64,000 nt of DNA from assembly GCA_963281255.1 (NCBI GenBank), contig OY725488.1, forward strand, positions 6,731,524 to 6,795,523. Reading direction: 5' to 3'. The position numbers and the translations under genes were made by a program. Shown here piece after piece: positions 1 to 9,852 of the stretch (the first letter of the stretch is position 1; every line of letters begins with the position of its first letter). Source of the stretch: Aphrocallistes beatrix (taxonomy: Eukaryota; Porifera; Hexactinellida; Sceptrulophora; Aphrocallistidae). The notes below the pieces were generated by a model. That model was not told the DNA's origin. It saw only the letters and a list, made by a program, of their open reading frames with translations, and searched no databases.

Positions 1-3000
1 AGGTAGCTGCGCTGCTTGGAATCCCGATGGAATGGCTTCCATGCATGGATCACCTTTCCCTCCATGCCCACCTCAGCATTCCAATGCTTCCAGCTGCCCC
101 GGTTGGCTTTGGATTTCCAGTGGGAGTCCGGCCACTGGACTAAGTTGGTCATGTTCGAGTGGATGGTTGAAGTGTCGGTGATACGCACGAACTTGTTCAA
201 GAGGTGGTGTGGTTTGAAGGGATCATCAAAATCGCTATCTGAATCGGTGCCGAATGGGTCGATGTAATCTTCTGGGACGTTGGTGGCGTAGGTTCGGTCC
301 GCGAAGCTGGCTGTGCTGTCCTTGCGTGTGAGGGAAGAGCTGTCCTCTCTGTTCTCTGGCTTAGGTTTCGCTTCATCGGGAGAGGCTTCCTTACCTCCCG
401 AGGTGGATTTGCCCTTCCTAGCTAGGCCTTTAATCTTCTTGTACAATAACTTCCCAATCGCGACCGGGTGTATGAGGCCACCTGTCACTGAATTGAAGGT
501 AGCGCTCATATCCACGTAGGAGGTGAGCAGTGAGGACACGTAGATGGGATACCCGATCGGTTGGTCCATGGAGGAGTTCACCAGGTTCCTCGCCACGCAC
601 TTCAGGTTCTGGATAGAGGCGCGCTCGGTCAGGTCTTGTTGGAAGTACACCTGTTCCTGCTGCTGACTGGCCCACAGCCCTCGGATCACCTCCTTGTTCA
701 TCTTGATCAGCCGCATCTGCAGGTACCGCGTGTTGAGCCGCACGAACTGGTAGAGCTTGTTGTTCTCGTAAGGGGTGTATCTCAGCGTGAAGAGGGAGGA
801 ACGGTCTGAGACCACCGCTCTGATCCACTGAGGATCCCCTTCGTGTGCGATCACGATGTCCCGCTCCGTGCTGAGGATGTCCTGGTAGAGGTAGCGGGAG
901 TCGTGTCCGTCGTCCGTGGCCAGGTACTGGTCCTGCTGCAGCTTCAGGGCGATCTTGAGCGCAGGCGAGATCACCCTGCGGAGGAGGTCCATGTCTGCGA
1001 AAATCCACTCGTCCTTCGGACAGTTGATCCGGTAGTCCCCTTTGAAGAGCGCATACACTCCGTGCAGGAAGGAGATGTTCCACATGGAGGAGAAAGGGGT
1101 GTCTGCGTCGTGCTGCGTAGCGTTTCCGAGCACGCGCCTCCCGGCTAGGGAGAGAGCCCACCCCAGCACTGACACCTTCTCGTACTCCACTTCCGTGTAG
1201 TTCCTCTTCCCCAGACAGAACCGCAGCCAGTCTCCGAACTGATCGTTGAACTTGGCCAGAGTGACTGCTCCCAACCTCTTGTCATAGTCTATGTTACAGT
1301 GAGGCAGGAAGTAGGGGTGAGGATCGGAGTACTCCTCCTCTCCTAAGGGTTCGATCCCCTCCAGGATCGCCGGGTTGGTGAGCCAAGAGAAGAAGAGAGG
1401 GGACTTTAGGAGGTAGTAGATCATGGCCTTAACGAAGAGAGTGTTGTAGATGCGGAATGCGTCGTGTGTGTTGAAGATGTAGCTAGCGTCATTCTCAATC
1501 TTGGAATAGCCTCGCAGTACAAACGTGGTGTTGATGATCTCCCAGCCAGACCAGCGACTGTCGCAGTATGCGTTGAAGCAGAAGAGGTGCTTGCTGTCGT
1601 AGGGGGGACACTTGGTCTTACAGCAGCGCTTGCAGCAGCAGCAGCGCTCATCGTTGATGTCGAAGCCTTCGTTCATGGAGCGGACTTCCATGTTGTGGCA
1701 GTAGGTGCCCTTCAGCTCGCAGCCGCGCAGCTGGAAGGTGACGAATCCGTTCCCCACCTCGATGATATGGATGAAGGCGGTGATGCTGTCGGTGTCACGG
1801 ATGATGATGAAGAAGTCCCCCGTGCGGACCAGCCCCCACCGCCCCATCTGGATCTCCCCGGCCAGCACGCGCTGGAGGGAGTGCGCCAGGTGGTCGTAGA
1901 AGATGCTGTCCATGTGCTCGGCGTTTATCCCCCTCCGCGACTCCAGCACGTTGAGGAGGCGCCCCTCCGTGTTGTCGAAGTGGCGCGTGCGGTAGCTCTT
2001 CTCCCAGAACTTGACCGGGCGCACGTAGGAGAGGAGGAAGAGGGAGGAGGCGATGAAGGGGTTCAGGGGGGCGGACAGGAGAGCAGCGAGCACTGCCTGC
2101 AGGAAGATGAAGCCCGGGTGTGGGATGAGCAACGGCTGTATGATGAAGTGAGTGATGCCGCCCCACGGCATGTTCCAGGGCGCCTGGTAGATGAAGAGGA
2201 AGTGCAGCTTGTACTTGAGCTCGAACAGCTTAGAGAGGATGTAGGAGAGCACGAAGTAGTCGAGCAGAAAGCCGTTAGAGAGTTGAGGGTAATCAAAAAA
2301 AAAGAAGAGATAGGTGAAGAGGAGGTAGCTGTACTGGACCCCTGTCTCACAGAACGCGTGTCTCAACACCTTCATCCCCGCGAGGGACATAGCAAACCCG
2401 CCCCCCACCGCCCCGAATGTCTGCAGCAACGGGAACACACTGTTAGTCATCGCCTCGAGGAACACAATGGGGTAGAGCACATACCGCTCCATGATCTCCA
2501 GCCACACCTGCAAATACTCGAACCACATTATCTTGGCGTCTTTTCTCACCTCGTGGTTGAGAGAGTACTCCTTGCTGCGTAGGAGCGGATCTCTCATCAG
2601 GAGCCACGGGTGCTTCTTGCGCAGGTGCGGAATAATGTAGTGCGTCACCACGCCCACCAGAATGGTGATGGTCCTCACCACGTGTCGAATGACCAACTGG
2701 TTGTCGACTGTGAAAATGGGGGTGAGAGACAGTCCGAATGTGGCGAGGAAGATGAAGACGGCAATGATGACGTCATGCACGAGTCTGCTTCGGATGGAGC
2801 GCCGGATGAGAGGGGGAACCGGGTCCTGGATCTCCAGGTCGTCTCTCTGCTGCCTGCTATTCACTCTGCACTGGTTCCGGATCAGGTCGAGCAGGAAGTG
2901 AGGGTCGGAAGCACTCCTGCTCAGGAGGTAGGAGAGCGCGAAGATAACTGCGAAAACAAAGCTGAACAAGCCGTTGGGCGCCTGTTCGGGATCACTAGGC

Positions 3001-5641
3001 GGGTAATACCGGAAGGGGATGATGCTGAGAGCTGTGAAGAGCGCAAGCGTGAGGAGACTGCGCGCCACCGAGTAGACACCTGCCAGCAGCGAGACGACAG
3101 CTGTGCCCCCGAATAAGTCCATGTCTATCTTCTCCGTGAAGTAGATGAGGAAGGTGTCAACTTGAGGGAGCAGTCCCCAGATTGCGCCAGCGGGCAGGCA
3201 GAGCAGGGAGATGAGAAGTGCGTCTCTGAAGAAGAGGAGGAGTGAAGGGTCATTCAAGTTGAAACCGTACACGAATACCGGTTCTGGTCCTTGGACCCCT
3301 CTCAGAGCTCCGACTATGAGAGCGGACAGGGAGATGCAGGAGAAGTAGAAGGCCTTGGACATCGCCAGGTACTTGTTGTACCCGTGCACGGAGGAGGCGG
3401 GGTCCGGGACGATGGTGCGTAGGAGAGAGAACTGGCAAGAAGCCATGATGACGCAGAACCAGACCACGAACACGTGGTGGTAGAAGCCTAAGCGCAGCAC
3501 TGAAATGCCAGTGGCACACACTGCCACCGAGAGGAGGATGAAGTAGAGCACGAAGAGGAGGGACTGGTCTCGGTCGAAGAACCTCTCGAGCTGAGTGCGG
3601 CTGAATCGGATGGGGAGATACAGCCTAGGCAGGACATAGAGCTTGTTAACTTCCGCGCGACTGCTGCTCAGCCTCTTCCTAACTGCCGGGGGGCCGCTGA
3701 TCTCGATCTGAGTCTCGATGCGCCTGCTGGGACTGAGGGAAGAGCCGGTATCTTGTCCCGGTTCCCACCGCATGGAGGAGGCGTGCGAGTCGTCAGAGCT
3801 GGAGCTCTCTCGAATCCGGTAGCTCGTGCGTCTGTCCGGCCTCTCTGGGCGGTCCACAACGATCCTCTCCTCCAGTATTTGTCCGGGGAGGGTGCTGAAC
3901 TTGTACGCTACCAGCACGCCGTCCACTAGGTCCCGATAGTAGCAAGTGGCGCCAGGGCTGGCGTCGTGCTGGTCAAATGCAACGTGCCCGCCGTCCTGAT
4001 TCGCGAACTCTATGAACTTCAACATCTCATGCTGCGACATGTGCTGCAGCAGGTCTCCGTCTCCCTCCAGACCCAAGGAGAGGTTGATGGCGGTATCGAT
4101 CTCAGGGGTTGTGGTAATCTCGAAATCTAAAAGAGAGTTTGAGGGCTCTGCGCCGCCTTCTGTGCCCGGTGGCTTCTCGCGGATGTGCACATCCAGGTCC
4201 TTCTCAATGGCGTCTAAAGACACAGATAATTTCTATAAAAGTTGTCCAAAGATAGAGAAGTTATAATTCTTTAAAATATCCCACAAGTAAGCCTACTGTC
4301 ATTACAAAATGAAATTTTTAAAAAAAAAAATATCGCTGTCGTAGTTTAAGAAACTAACTTAGAACATTAGCACATCGGACTTAGAAATTCCGTGCTTGTG
4401 AACGATTGCTATACTTTCAGCTAACAAATTGAAATTAATAGGATGGATAAAGCAGCCTAAATTAGATGGACAGTAAAACTTGATTGATTTGAACATCTCA
4501 TATTCCGCACCTGGAGCAGCAAAGTGCACATTCTCGTAGTTCTCCTTTGGCTTCTTAGAGGCGTCGGGAGGGGAGGCACACGGCATCTCGCTGAACGATT
4601 TGGCGTGGATCGAGGCGTCTTCCTGAGAGTCGCTGTCAGCGAAATACTCCTGGGACCTGGAGCGGGAGATCTTCTCGCCGGTGGGGGGGAGCATCTTGTA
4701 GGGAGACTCCGTAGCTTCCAGGCCGGTGAACGGGTCAGGGTAGGGGGAGCGCGACTTGGGTTCGGAGCTACCCTCTTTGGGGTCTGGAGGTGTGTGCTGA
4801 GGGGCACTGGGGGGAGGGAGGTTCACTGGCGTCATAAACCTGTCCTCCCGGCCTTCTCCCTCTCCCTCTCCCTGAATGAACATCGACTCAAACCCGAATT
4901 GAACCTGTCTGTCCGAGCCATCGCCATCCTTCTCCTTGTGACCGGGAGAGGAGAGGACGGCCAACTCGATGGACGGGCTCTGTCTCTCGGGGTGCTGCAT
5001 GCTGGGGGTGGTCGACTTGAGCGGAATGGAACTGATCTCAGAGAGACTGCCGAGAGGGTCCTGCAGTAGAATGTCCCTCGTCTCTGCGGGGGCGGGACCA
5101 ATCTCCGGAGCTGTATCATCACTGAAGATGGTCTAAGGATAGAACAAGTTCAATTAGGGAATTGATAGCATGGTAGATATATACGTATATATATATATAT
5201 ATATAAACGGACCTCTCTTCTATCGGGCCCCCCTTCAACCAACAGTTGTGTGGTCCCGGACTCTTTCTCCCGCGCTTCTTTCTCTCGCTTCAGTTTCTCC
5301 ACCTTGGCCTGTCTCTTCTGCTTCTGCTTCTCCTCCTTGTCGAATATCCGATGCAGTCTGAAGTTGGTTACCTTCAGTGCTGTGAAGAATGTCCCCACGA
5401 CTATGACGTAGAGAGTCCAGTAGACGGGGGAGACGGCTGACTCGGGCTGCAGAGCGAAGAGCATGTAGTAGAGGGTGAGGGGGAAGAGGAAGAAGCTGAA
5501 CCAGATGAGGGAGAGTGTGAGGTTAGGAAACAGCCCATCCCTGTAGCGGATTATGTAACCGCCAGTCATCGCAGACAGAGGTCCGAAGTAGAGGTGTCGG
5601 AGCAGCTTCGCAACTCTGCTACGGCATGATCTGGCGCACAT
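1..5641 (-). CDS. PCNX: Pecanex-like multipass membrane protein, 3' end outside window
   Basis: Three exons are visible: 5641-5213, 5132-4511 and 4213 to the window edge. Junctions are GAG|GTCCGT with phase 0, and CCAG|GTGCGG to CTTTAG|ACGCC with phase 1, and both keep the frame. Exon 1 encodes the family's N-terminal pair of membrane segments (SAMTGGYIIRYRDGLFPN, then FALKVTNFRLHRIFDKEE-like text) and a basic coiled stretch. Exon 2 is a Ser/Pro-rich low-complexity linker. Exon 3 carries many hydrophobic segments and then the conserved Pecanex_C region, with motifs such as SLFTLRYTPYENNKLYQF, MRLIKMNKEVIRGLW and DQPIGYPIYVSSLLTSY at about 830-520. The final visible residues (GSWKHWNAEVGMEG) belong to the conserved C-terminus, so only the last part is missing. 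More than 1,750 codons are present. In flies pecanex acts in Notch signalling from the ER; the vertebrate paralogues are less well understood. Start at 5641 is the first in-frame ATG before the conserved N-terminus. Confidence 0.93.
5133..5212 (-). other. Pecanex intron 1 with TA microsatellite
   Basis: This 80-bp intron holds a run of TA dinucleotides at about 5178-5205. On the minus strand it begins GTCCGT and ends CCTTAG. Confidence 0.7.
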
Positions 5642-6508
5642 CTAAGACTACCTAGTCCCTAACCTACTCAGAAATGTGTGATTAGATGTACACCTTGTCA
5701 CATGGATTATAATTTGATCAAACTAAACAGGTCACTGGGTCACTCCGTTCATGTTATTAGTACGCTTGTACAACTGTGTACATAACATCAAATTTTAATG
5801 CATCTATGCAGGTGCAGTGAGTGTTTCCATGCATCATTTCACGCGATTTAGGATATATAAATGCATGCTACATTGATTCTAATGCCTTGATAAGAATCCT
5901 ATTAAAATACACTGCCTGGCCAAAAGTATTGAAACACCATATTGCTTGCATAATAAGTAATACTAAAATGGGTCTTCTATGGACGCCAATCAATTAAAAC
6001 TACCAAGGTTAATGAAATCTAACATCAATTTCGAAATATACACACTCGAATAAATCAATCTAGAAGGTTCCTATAGATAATCCTTTCCAAAGCGCAATTA
6101 CTAGTACCTGTATCACCTTGTGCCACTTGCCACCATTATATATTATGGGAACAAGTGGATCAAGGTGGCACAAGCGATTTTAATTTCCTTTAGGCATAAT
6201 TGATGAATAGAAAACTTCTAAACTGAGTAATTTGAGTGTGTAGATTTCAAATTTGATGTCAGATTTTGAGTAGCTGTCGTGGTTTAATGAATTGGCCTCA
6301 ATGGAGAGACCCATTTTAGTATTATTTTGATGCAAAGCAATATGGAGTTCCAATACCTTTAGTGTACTATGTAGATCTCTAATTTATAATTCAGAGCTTC
6401 GAAATGATCCGAACAGAGGCATTTGTAATCTCAAACATCCACAACTGTGGACACCGAGTATTTCGAGATCACGATAAGTCGAATATAATTAAAGTTGTAA
6501 ATGATAAA
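5642..6508. other. Intergenic, between pecanex 5' end and TIM22 3' end
   Basis: No coding region is supported. About half is occupied by the Tc1/mariner-like MITE at 5910-6364. The rest is AT-rich and would include the pecanex promoter on the minus strand; no core promoter motif stands out. Confidence 0.6.
5910..6364. mobile_element. Tc1/mariner-like MITE, copy 1
   Basis: The left end is CACTGCCTGGCCAAAAGTAT next to TA. The right end is a shortened inverse (CAATACCTTTAGTG) also next to TA. The interior is an imperfect long inverted repeat: the text around GCCACTTGCCACC near 6125 reappears in inverse as AAGGTGGCACAAGCG near 6165, and GGGTCTTC...CCAATCAATT reappears in inverse near 6285. There is no transposase. 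The CAAAAGTATT end resembles Tc1-family termini. Related copies occur at 8841-9311, 15440-15625, 28905-29300, 32327-32500 and 36243-36545. Confidence 0.75.
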
Positions 6509-7108
6509 CTAGGAAAATCTCCAGAAGTAATCTAGTGCCAGAGAGAAGCCAGCCAGCCCCGCACAACCGCCAATTCCTGCCATCGCTCCCGCTCTCATCC
6601 CAATCACGCCCCCCGTGATACATCCAGCCATGGCGGTGTTCTTCAGGTCAGTGGACCCCCTCTGATACTCCAGCATACACTCGAACGCCATGAACACGAA
6701 TCCGAACGAACCGAAGTTCTTCCCGTACGAGCCAGCACGAGATTTCATGAAGGCCAGGACCTGTTTAGTAGACTTGAGCTTCTCAGCCCCTCGAGCGTCC
6801 GCCCCGCTAATCGCAGGGTCCATTCCAGCAGTGAGGAGTCCGAACGCCACTCCCAGGCCCCAGCCGGCGACCCCACTGATAACGGCTTTGGAGGCACAGC
6901 TCTCCATGGCCGCTTCTATCCACTTCATCTCCCGCGACCTCTGCTGCACCAGGTTGGCCATGCCGAGAGGGTTGGTGTACTTGAGGGAAGGAGCGATGGC
7001 TTGTATGTGCTGCAGCGCGGAGATAGCATCGTATGGACGGATGAACGGGGGAGATTCCTTGTTTGGAGTTTTTTCAGGATTGGTGTTATTTATATCTCTA
7101 GGTCTCAT
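6509..7108 (-). CDS. TIMM22: Mitochondrial import inner membrane translocase subunit Tim22
   Basis: This single-exon gene of 199 aa encodes a Tim17/Tim22/Tim23-family channel protein, which inserts multipass carrier proteins into the mitochondrial inner membrane. The hydrophobic core shows the family's Gly-rich segments: ISGVAGWGLGVAFGLLTAG (about residues 78-97), KNFGSFGFVFMAFECMLE (about 129-146), and AMAGCITGGVIGMRAGAMAG (about 158-177) followed by the last segment GCAGLAGFSLALDYF. Cysteines at the AMESCASKA and FECMLE positions match the pair that forms the Tim22 disulfide. Length is close to the human protein (194 aa). The N-terminus is polar, with no cleaved presequence visible, as usual for the family. 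The start follows from this being the first ATG of the only open frame. Confidence 0.93.
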   Translation of the reverse strand: MRPRDINNTNPEKTPNKESPPFIRPYDAISALQHIQAIAPSLKYTNPLGMANLVQQRSREMKWIEAAMESCASKAVISGVAGWGLGVAFGLLTAGMDPAISGADARGAEKLKSTKQVLAFMKSRAGSYGKNFGSFGFVFMAFECMLEYQRGSTDLKNTAMAGCITGGVIGMRAGAMAGIGGCAGLAGFSLALDYFWRFS

Positions 7109-7695
7109 CTTAAGGTAGTAAAGATCACGTCGATTACATGACGGGGGTTTCAGTGAGTTTGTAAAGGAGGATGTTGTTAGAATTTGATAAGGGAGACAAT
7201 ATTACTAAGAAGATAATACAATTGTTATAGATCACTGTGATGTATAAGACTGCGACAAATTGTGCGATATGCATACCCTACTTAGCATACATTCGCTACC
7301 TTCATACAGCCCAGTCCATGCATAAAAGTATGCCCAACTGTAGCTACTATTACATTACACAATAGTACACATATTGTCATGCAATTTCTTAATTGTAATT
7401 AATCAAAAAGATCAGCAGGTGTTGTCGACAATCATAGTACCAGGATGTATGACAATGAACAGGACACTGAATAACATAATACAAATCTAACAGGAAGTGA
7501 GCTCAATTCATGCAAACACGGAATCTCAAAAATATCCGCCCTAATGTATTGTTTGAATCCAGTCTCACACTCCTATTGACAGCTGAGTATAAATACGGCT
7601 AATTACACGTGTTAGGTACAAAAGTATTCAATCATTACACTTTGAGTAGACAATGACTGCTATAAAATCATTGTTGTCGGAGGACTAAGAGGGAG
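7109..7695. other. Intergenic, nothing recognised
   Basis: AT-rich sequence between TIM22 and the ENSA-like gene, both on the minus strand. It should contain the TIM22 promoter and the ENSA 3' UTR. I see no repeat family and no open frame worth reporting. Confidence 0.5.
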
Positions 7696-8304
7696 CTACA
7701 CCATGTCGTCTGCGTCGGCATCCGGGGCACTGCGGGGGGGTGCGGTGATGAGTGAGATGGGAGCGACGGTCGGAGGCTTCATTGTGACGGTGTGAGGTGG
7801 ACTCCTGGCATGAAACGGAGGGTGCGCGGGTACATGGGCAGACACATGTGCATCTGGTGACATGTGGTGGCGAGTGAGAGGGTTGGAAGGAGGATTGGTA
7901 GCCATAGGGGACAAGTCTCTATGCGGATCTATTTGGGAAGAAGAGGTGATGGGAGGTGCAGAAACGAGGTTAGAGGATCTCTGGGGAGATGTTATGGGGA
8001 TGGGAGCTTTCTGAGATGATTTCCTCATCGGGATATTATCAACAGTGGCGACCTCGGTTCCAACCCCCAGGAGTGAGGAAGCCTGTGGAGCAGGCCCTCC
8101 ACTAGGTCCGGGCAGTTTTTTCTTCATGACATAGTCTCCAGAATCAAAGTACTGCTTCCCCCCCTGACTGGACACCTTGCGCCTCAAGAGGTCCTTGCTG
8201 GAGAGTCTAGTGTTCGGGAACTTCGATTTGAACTCTGCCTCAGCCTGTGCGGCGCTCCCTTGTGGCAACTGAGGTTTCGGAATGAACTTTCCTTGAGACA
8301 TCAT
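7696..8304 (-). CDS. ENSA: Alpha-endosulfine / ARPP19 family PP2A inhibitor with long C-terminal tail
   Basis: A single-exon protein of 202 aa. The signature of the endosulfine family, KQYFDSGDYVMKK, lies at about residues 50-62, with the target serine at position 55. In the family, Greatwall kinase phosphorylates this serine and the protein then blocks PP2A-B55 at mitotic entry. Upstream, KFPNTRLSSKDLLRRKV matches the usual helix that precedes the motif. Vertebrate ENSA/ARPP19 are about 110-120 aa. Here about 130 residues rich in Pro, Ser and His follow the motif (for example MSPDAHVSAHVPAHPPFHAR), ending in an acidic DADADDMV. The tail has no recognisable domain. The start could be Met1 or Met2, because two ATGs are adjacent. 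Confidence 0.9.
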   Translation of the reverse strand: MMSQGKFIPKPQLPQGSAAQAEAEFKSKFPNTRLSSKDLLRRKVSSQGGKQYFDSGDYVMKKKLPGPSGGPAPQASSLLGVGTEVATVDNIPMRKSSQKAPIPITSPQRSSNLVSAPPITSSSQIDPHRDLSPMATNPPSNPLTRHHMSPDAHVSAHVPAHPPFHARSPPHTVTMKPPTVAPISLITAPPRSAPDADADDMV

Positions 8305-8840
8305 GGATCGTAAACGTATAGTATGTGCGTGTTCAGGTTGCTATGTGAATGAAGTATGTGGAATGAAAAATGTGTAGAAGTACAAGTATTTATTGAATTG
8401 ATCAGAATCTATAGAGCTAATATGTTTGGTAGGTGGTAATAGTTAAATACTGCATACCATTGAATAATAATGGAAACTATGGTAAGTATGCCTGCCTGAA
8501 TGCCCATTAACCTCAACCTGCATTGATAATTAAACACTGTGTAGTTCGGGCAATTGAATGTGTGCAGCCATACCTTAGTGGCTACGTGTACTCATTATAA
8601 TATTTGGTTCAAAGGTCAATACGTTTCCAACAAATGCATTACAGTGTATGGTTTTAAAATTAAAGTCTTAATTAATCTAATAGTGGTTGATGGTCCGCAC
8701 AATTATTATTATTATTATCTAAATCCGTATCCACATAGGAACCAGGCAATTATAAATAAATCTAAAACAATGTCCATATTGAGAAAAAGATATTTTTAAA
8801 AAAATTATTCCTTAAAATATTTGGTTCATCTCCAAAATAT

Positions 8841-9311
8841 ACCTGGCCAAAAGTATTCGAACCCTATATTGCTTTGCACCATAAATAATACTAAAATGGG
8901 TCTATCTTTGGAAGCCGATTCATTCAAACCACGACAGCTACTGAAAATCTAACATATAATCCGAAATCTACGCACTCGAATTACTCAGTTCAGAAGCTTT
9001 CTATATACTAATCATCTCCAAAGCGTAATTCCTAGCAACTGTGTCACCTTGTGCCACATGCCACTTGTCACGACTATCATATTTTATGAGAACATGTGGA
9101 TCAAGGTGGCATAAGCGATATCAATTTACCTTGAGGCATGACTGATTTATACACTTCTAAACTGAGTAATTCGAGTGCGTAGATTTCGAATTTGATGTCA
9201 GATTTCCAGTAGCTGTCGTGTTTGAATCAATTGGTCTCCATGGTATATTCACTTTAGTATTATTTATGATGCAAAGCAATATGGTGTTCGAATACTTTTG
9301 GCTAGGCAGTG
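8841..9311. mobile_element. Tc1/mariner-like MITE, copy 2
   Basis: The left end reads ACCTGGCCAAAAGTATTCGA and the right end is its inverse, TCGAATACTTTTGGCTAGGCAGTG. About 470 bp; the whole element is one long imperfect palindrome. The body is clearly homologous to the element at 5910-6364, with shared stretches such as AATACTAAAATGGGTC and TTGTGCCAC. No coding capacity. Confidence 0.8.
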
Positions 9312-9542
9312 CATAACTAAATAGAATTTACAATTTAATTTTAAAGGTACAATTTAAAAGTTCCTAACCGAATTATACATATGTACGCACTATCAAAACT
9401 GCCTTTAGTCAATCCCTAAACAATTTAGTTATGGGTTTTAGCTTTGAATTTAGGGACATCTGGAACAAACAAATAAAACCCATTAACAAGGAAGTTAGTG
9501 TGATTCCTGACCTGAAAGCTCCCTGTGCTTCTTCTTCACAAA

Positions 9543-9702
9543 CAGTCAAATCTCTCTAAATTGAACACCTTCGGGACCCGAGTTTTTGTTCACTATAGCG
9601 AGGTGTTCATTAACCTGGTTCATTTAAATTGACATATATTGGTTGTGTTCAAAATAGTTTTTGTTCACCAAACAGAGGTGTTCACTATCGGAGGTTTCAC
9701 TG
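9543..9702. mobile_element. Pogo/Tigger-like MITE
   Basis: The left end CAGTCAAATCTCTCTAAATT and the right end (inverse: CAGTGAAACCTCCGATAGTG) resemble the pogo/Tigger terminal repeat. The repeats then continue with GTTCACTATAGCGAGGTGTTC-type text, which occurs again in inverse near 9665-9690. Only 160 bp, so non-autonomous. A TA target duplication is not visible, so the exact ends are uncertain. Confidence 0.6.
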
Positions 9703-9852
9703 TTTATTATACTGATATTCAGATTCAAAACAGAAGGGAATTGGTCTAATTAAAAAACAATGTACACGAATTGAATTTCGATTAGAAATCATCAATAAAT
9801 AAGCGATACTTGATTGATTTCGAAACAAAATTAAACCTACACAAACCTAAAA

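Larger units (their letters stand above)
8305..9852. other. Intergenic, MITE-rich
   Basis: No supported gene. Two transposon relics (8841-9311 and 9543-9702) take up much of it. The remainder is AT-rich, with a short ATT microsatellite near 8700-8720. The open frame at 8554-8799 has no similarity I recognise and lies in low-complexity DNA. Confidence 0.6.

Noticed and set aside
430-2582. Long frames on the plus strand and in a second minus frame across the pecanex gene
   Set aside because: They are shadows of the real minus-strand frame, which reads clear Pecanex_C motifs without a stop. Their Arg/Pro/His or Val/Glu/His-rich text has no family match.
4524-5069. 181-codon plus-strand frame over pecanex exon 2
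   Set aside because: It is the complement of a Ser/Pro-rich linker exon that is in phase with both neighbouring pecanex exons.
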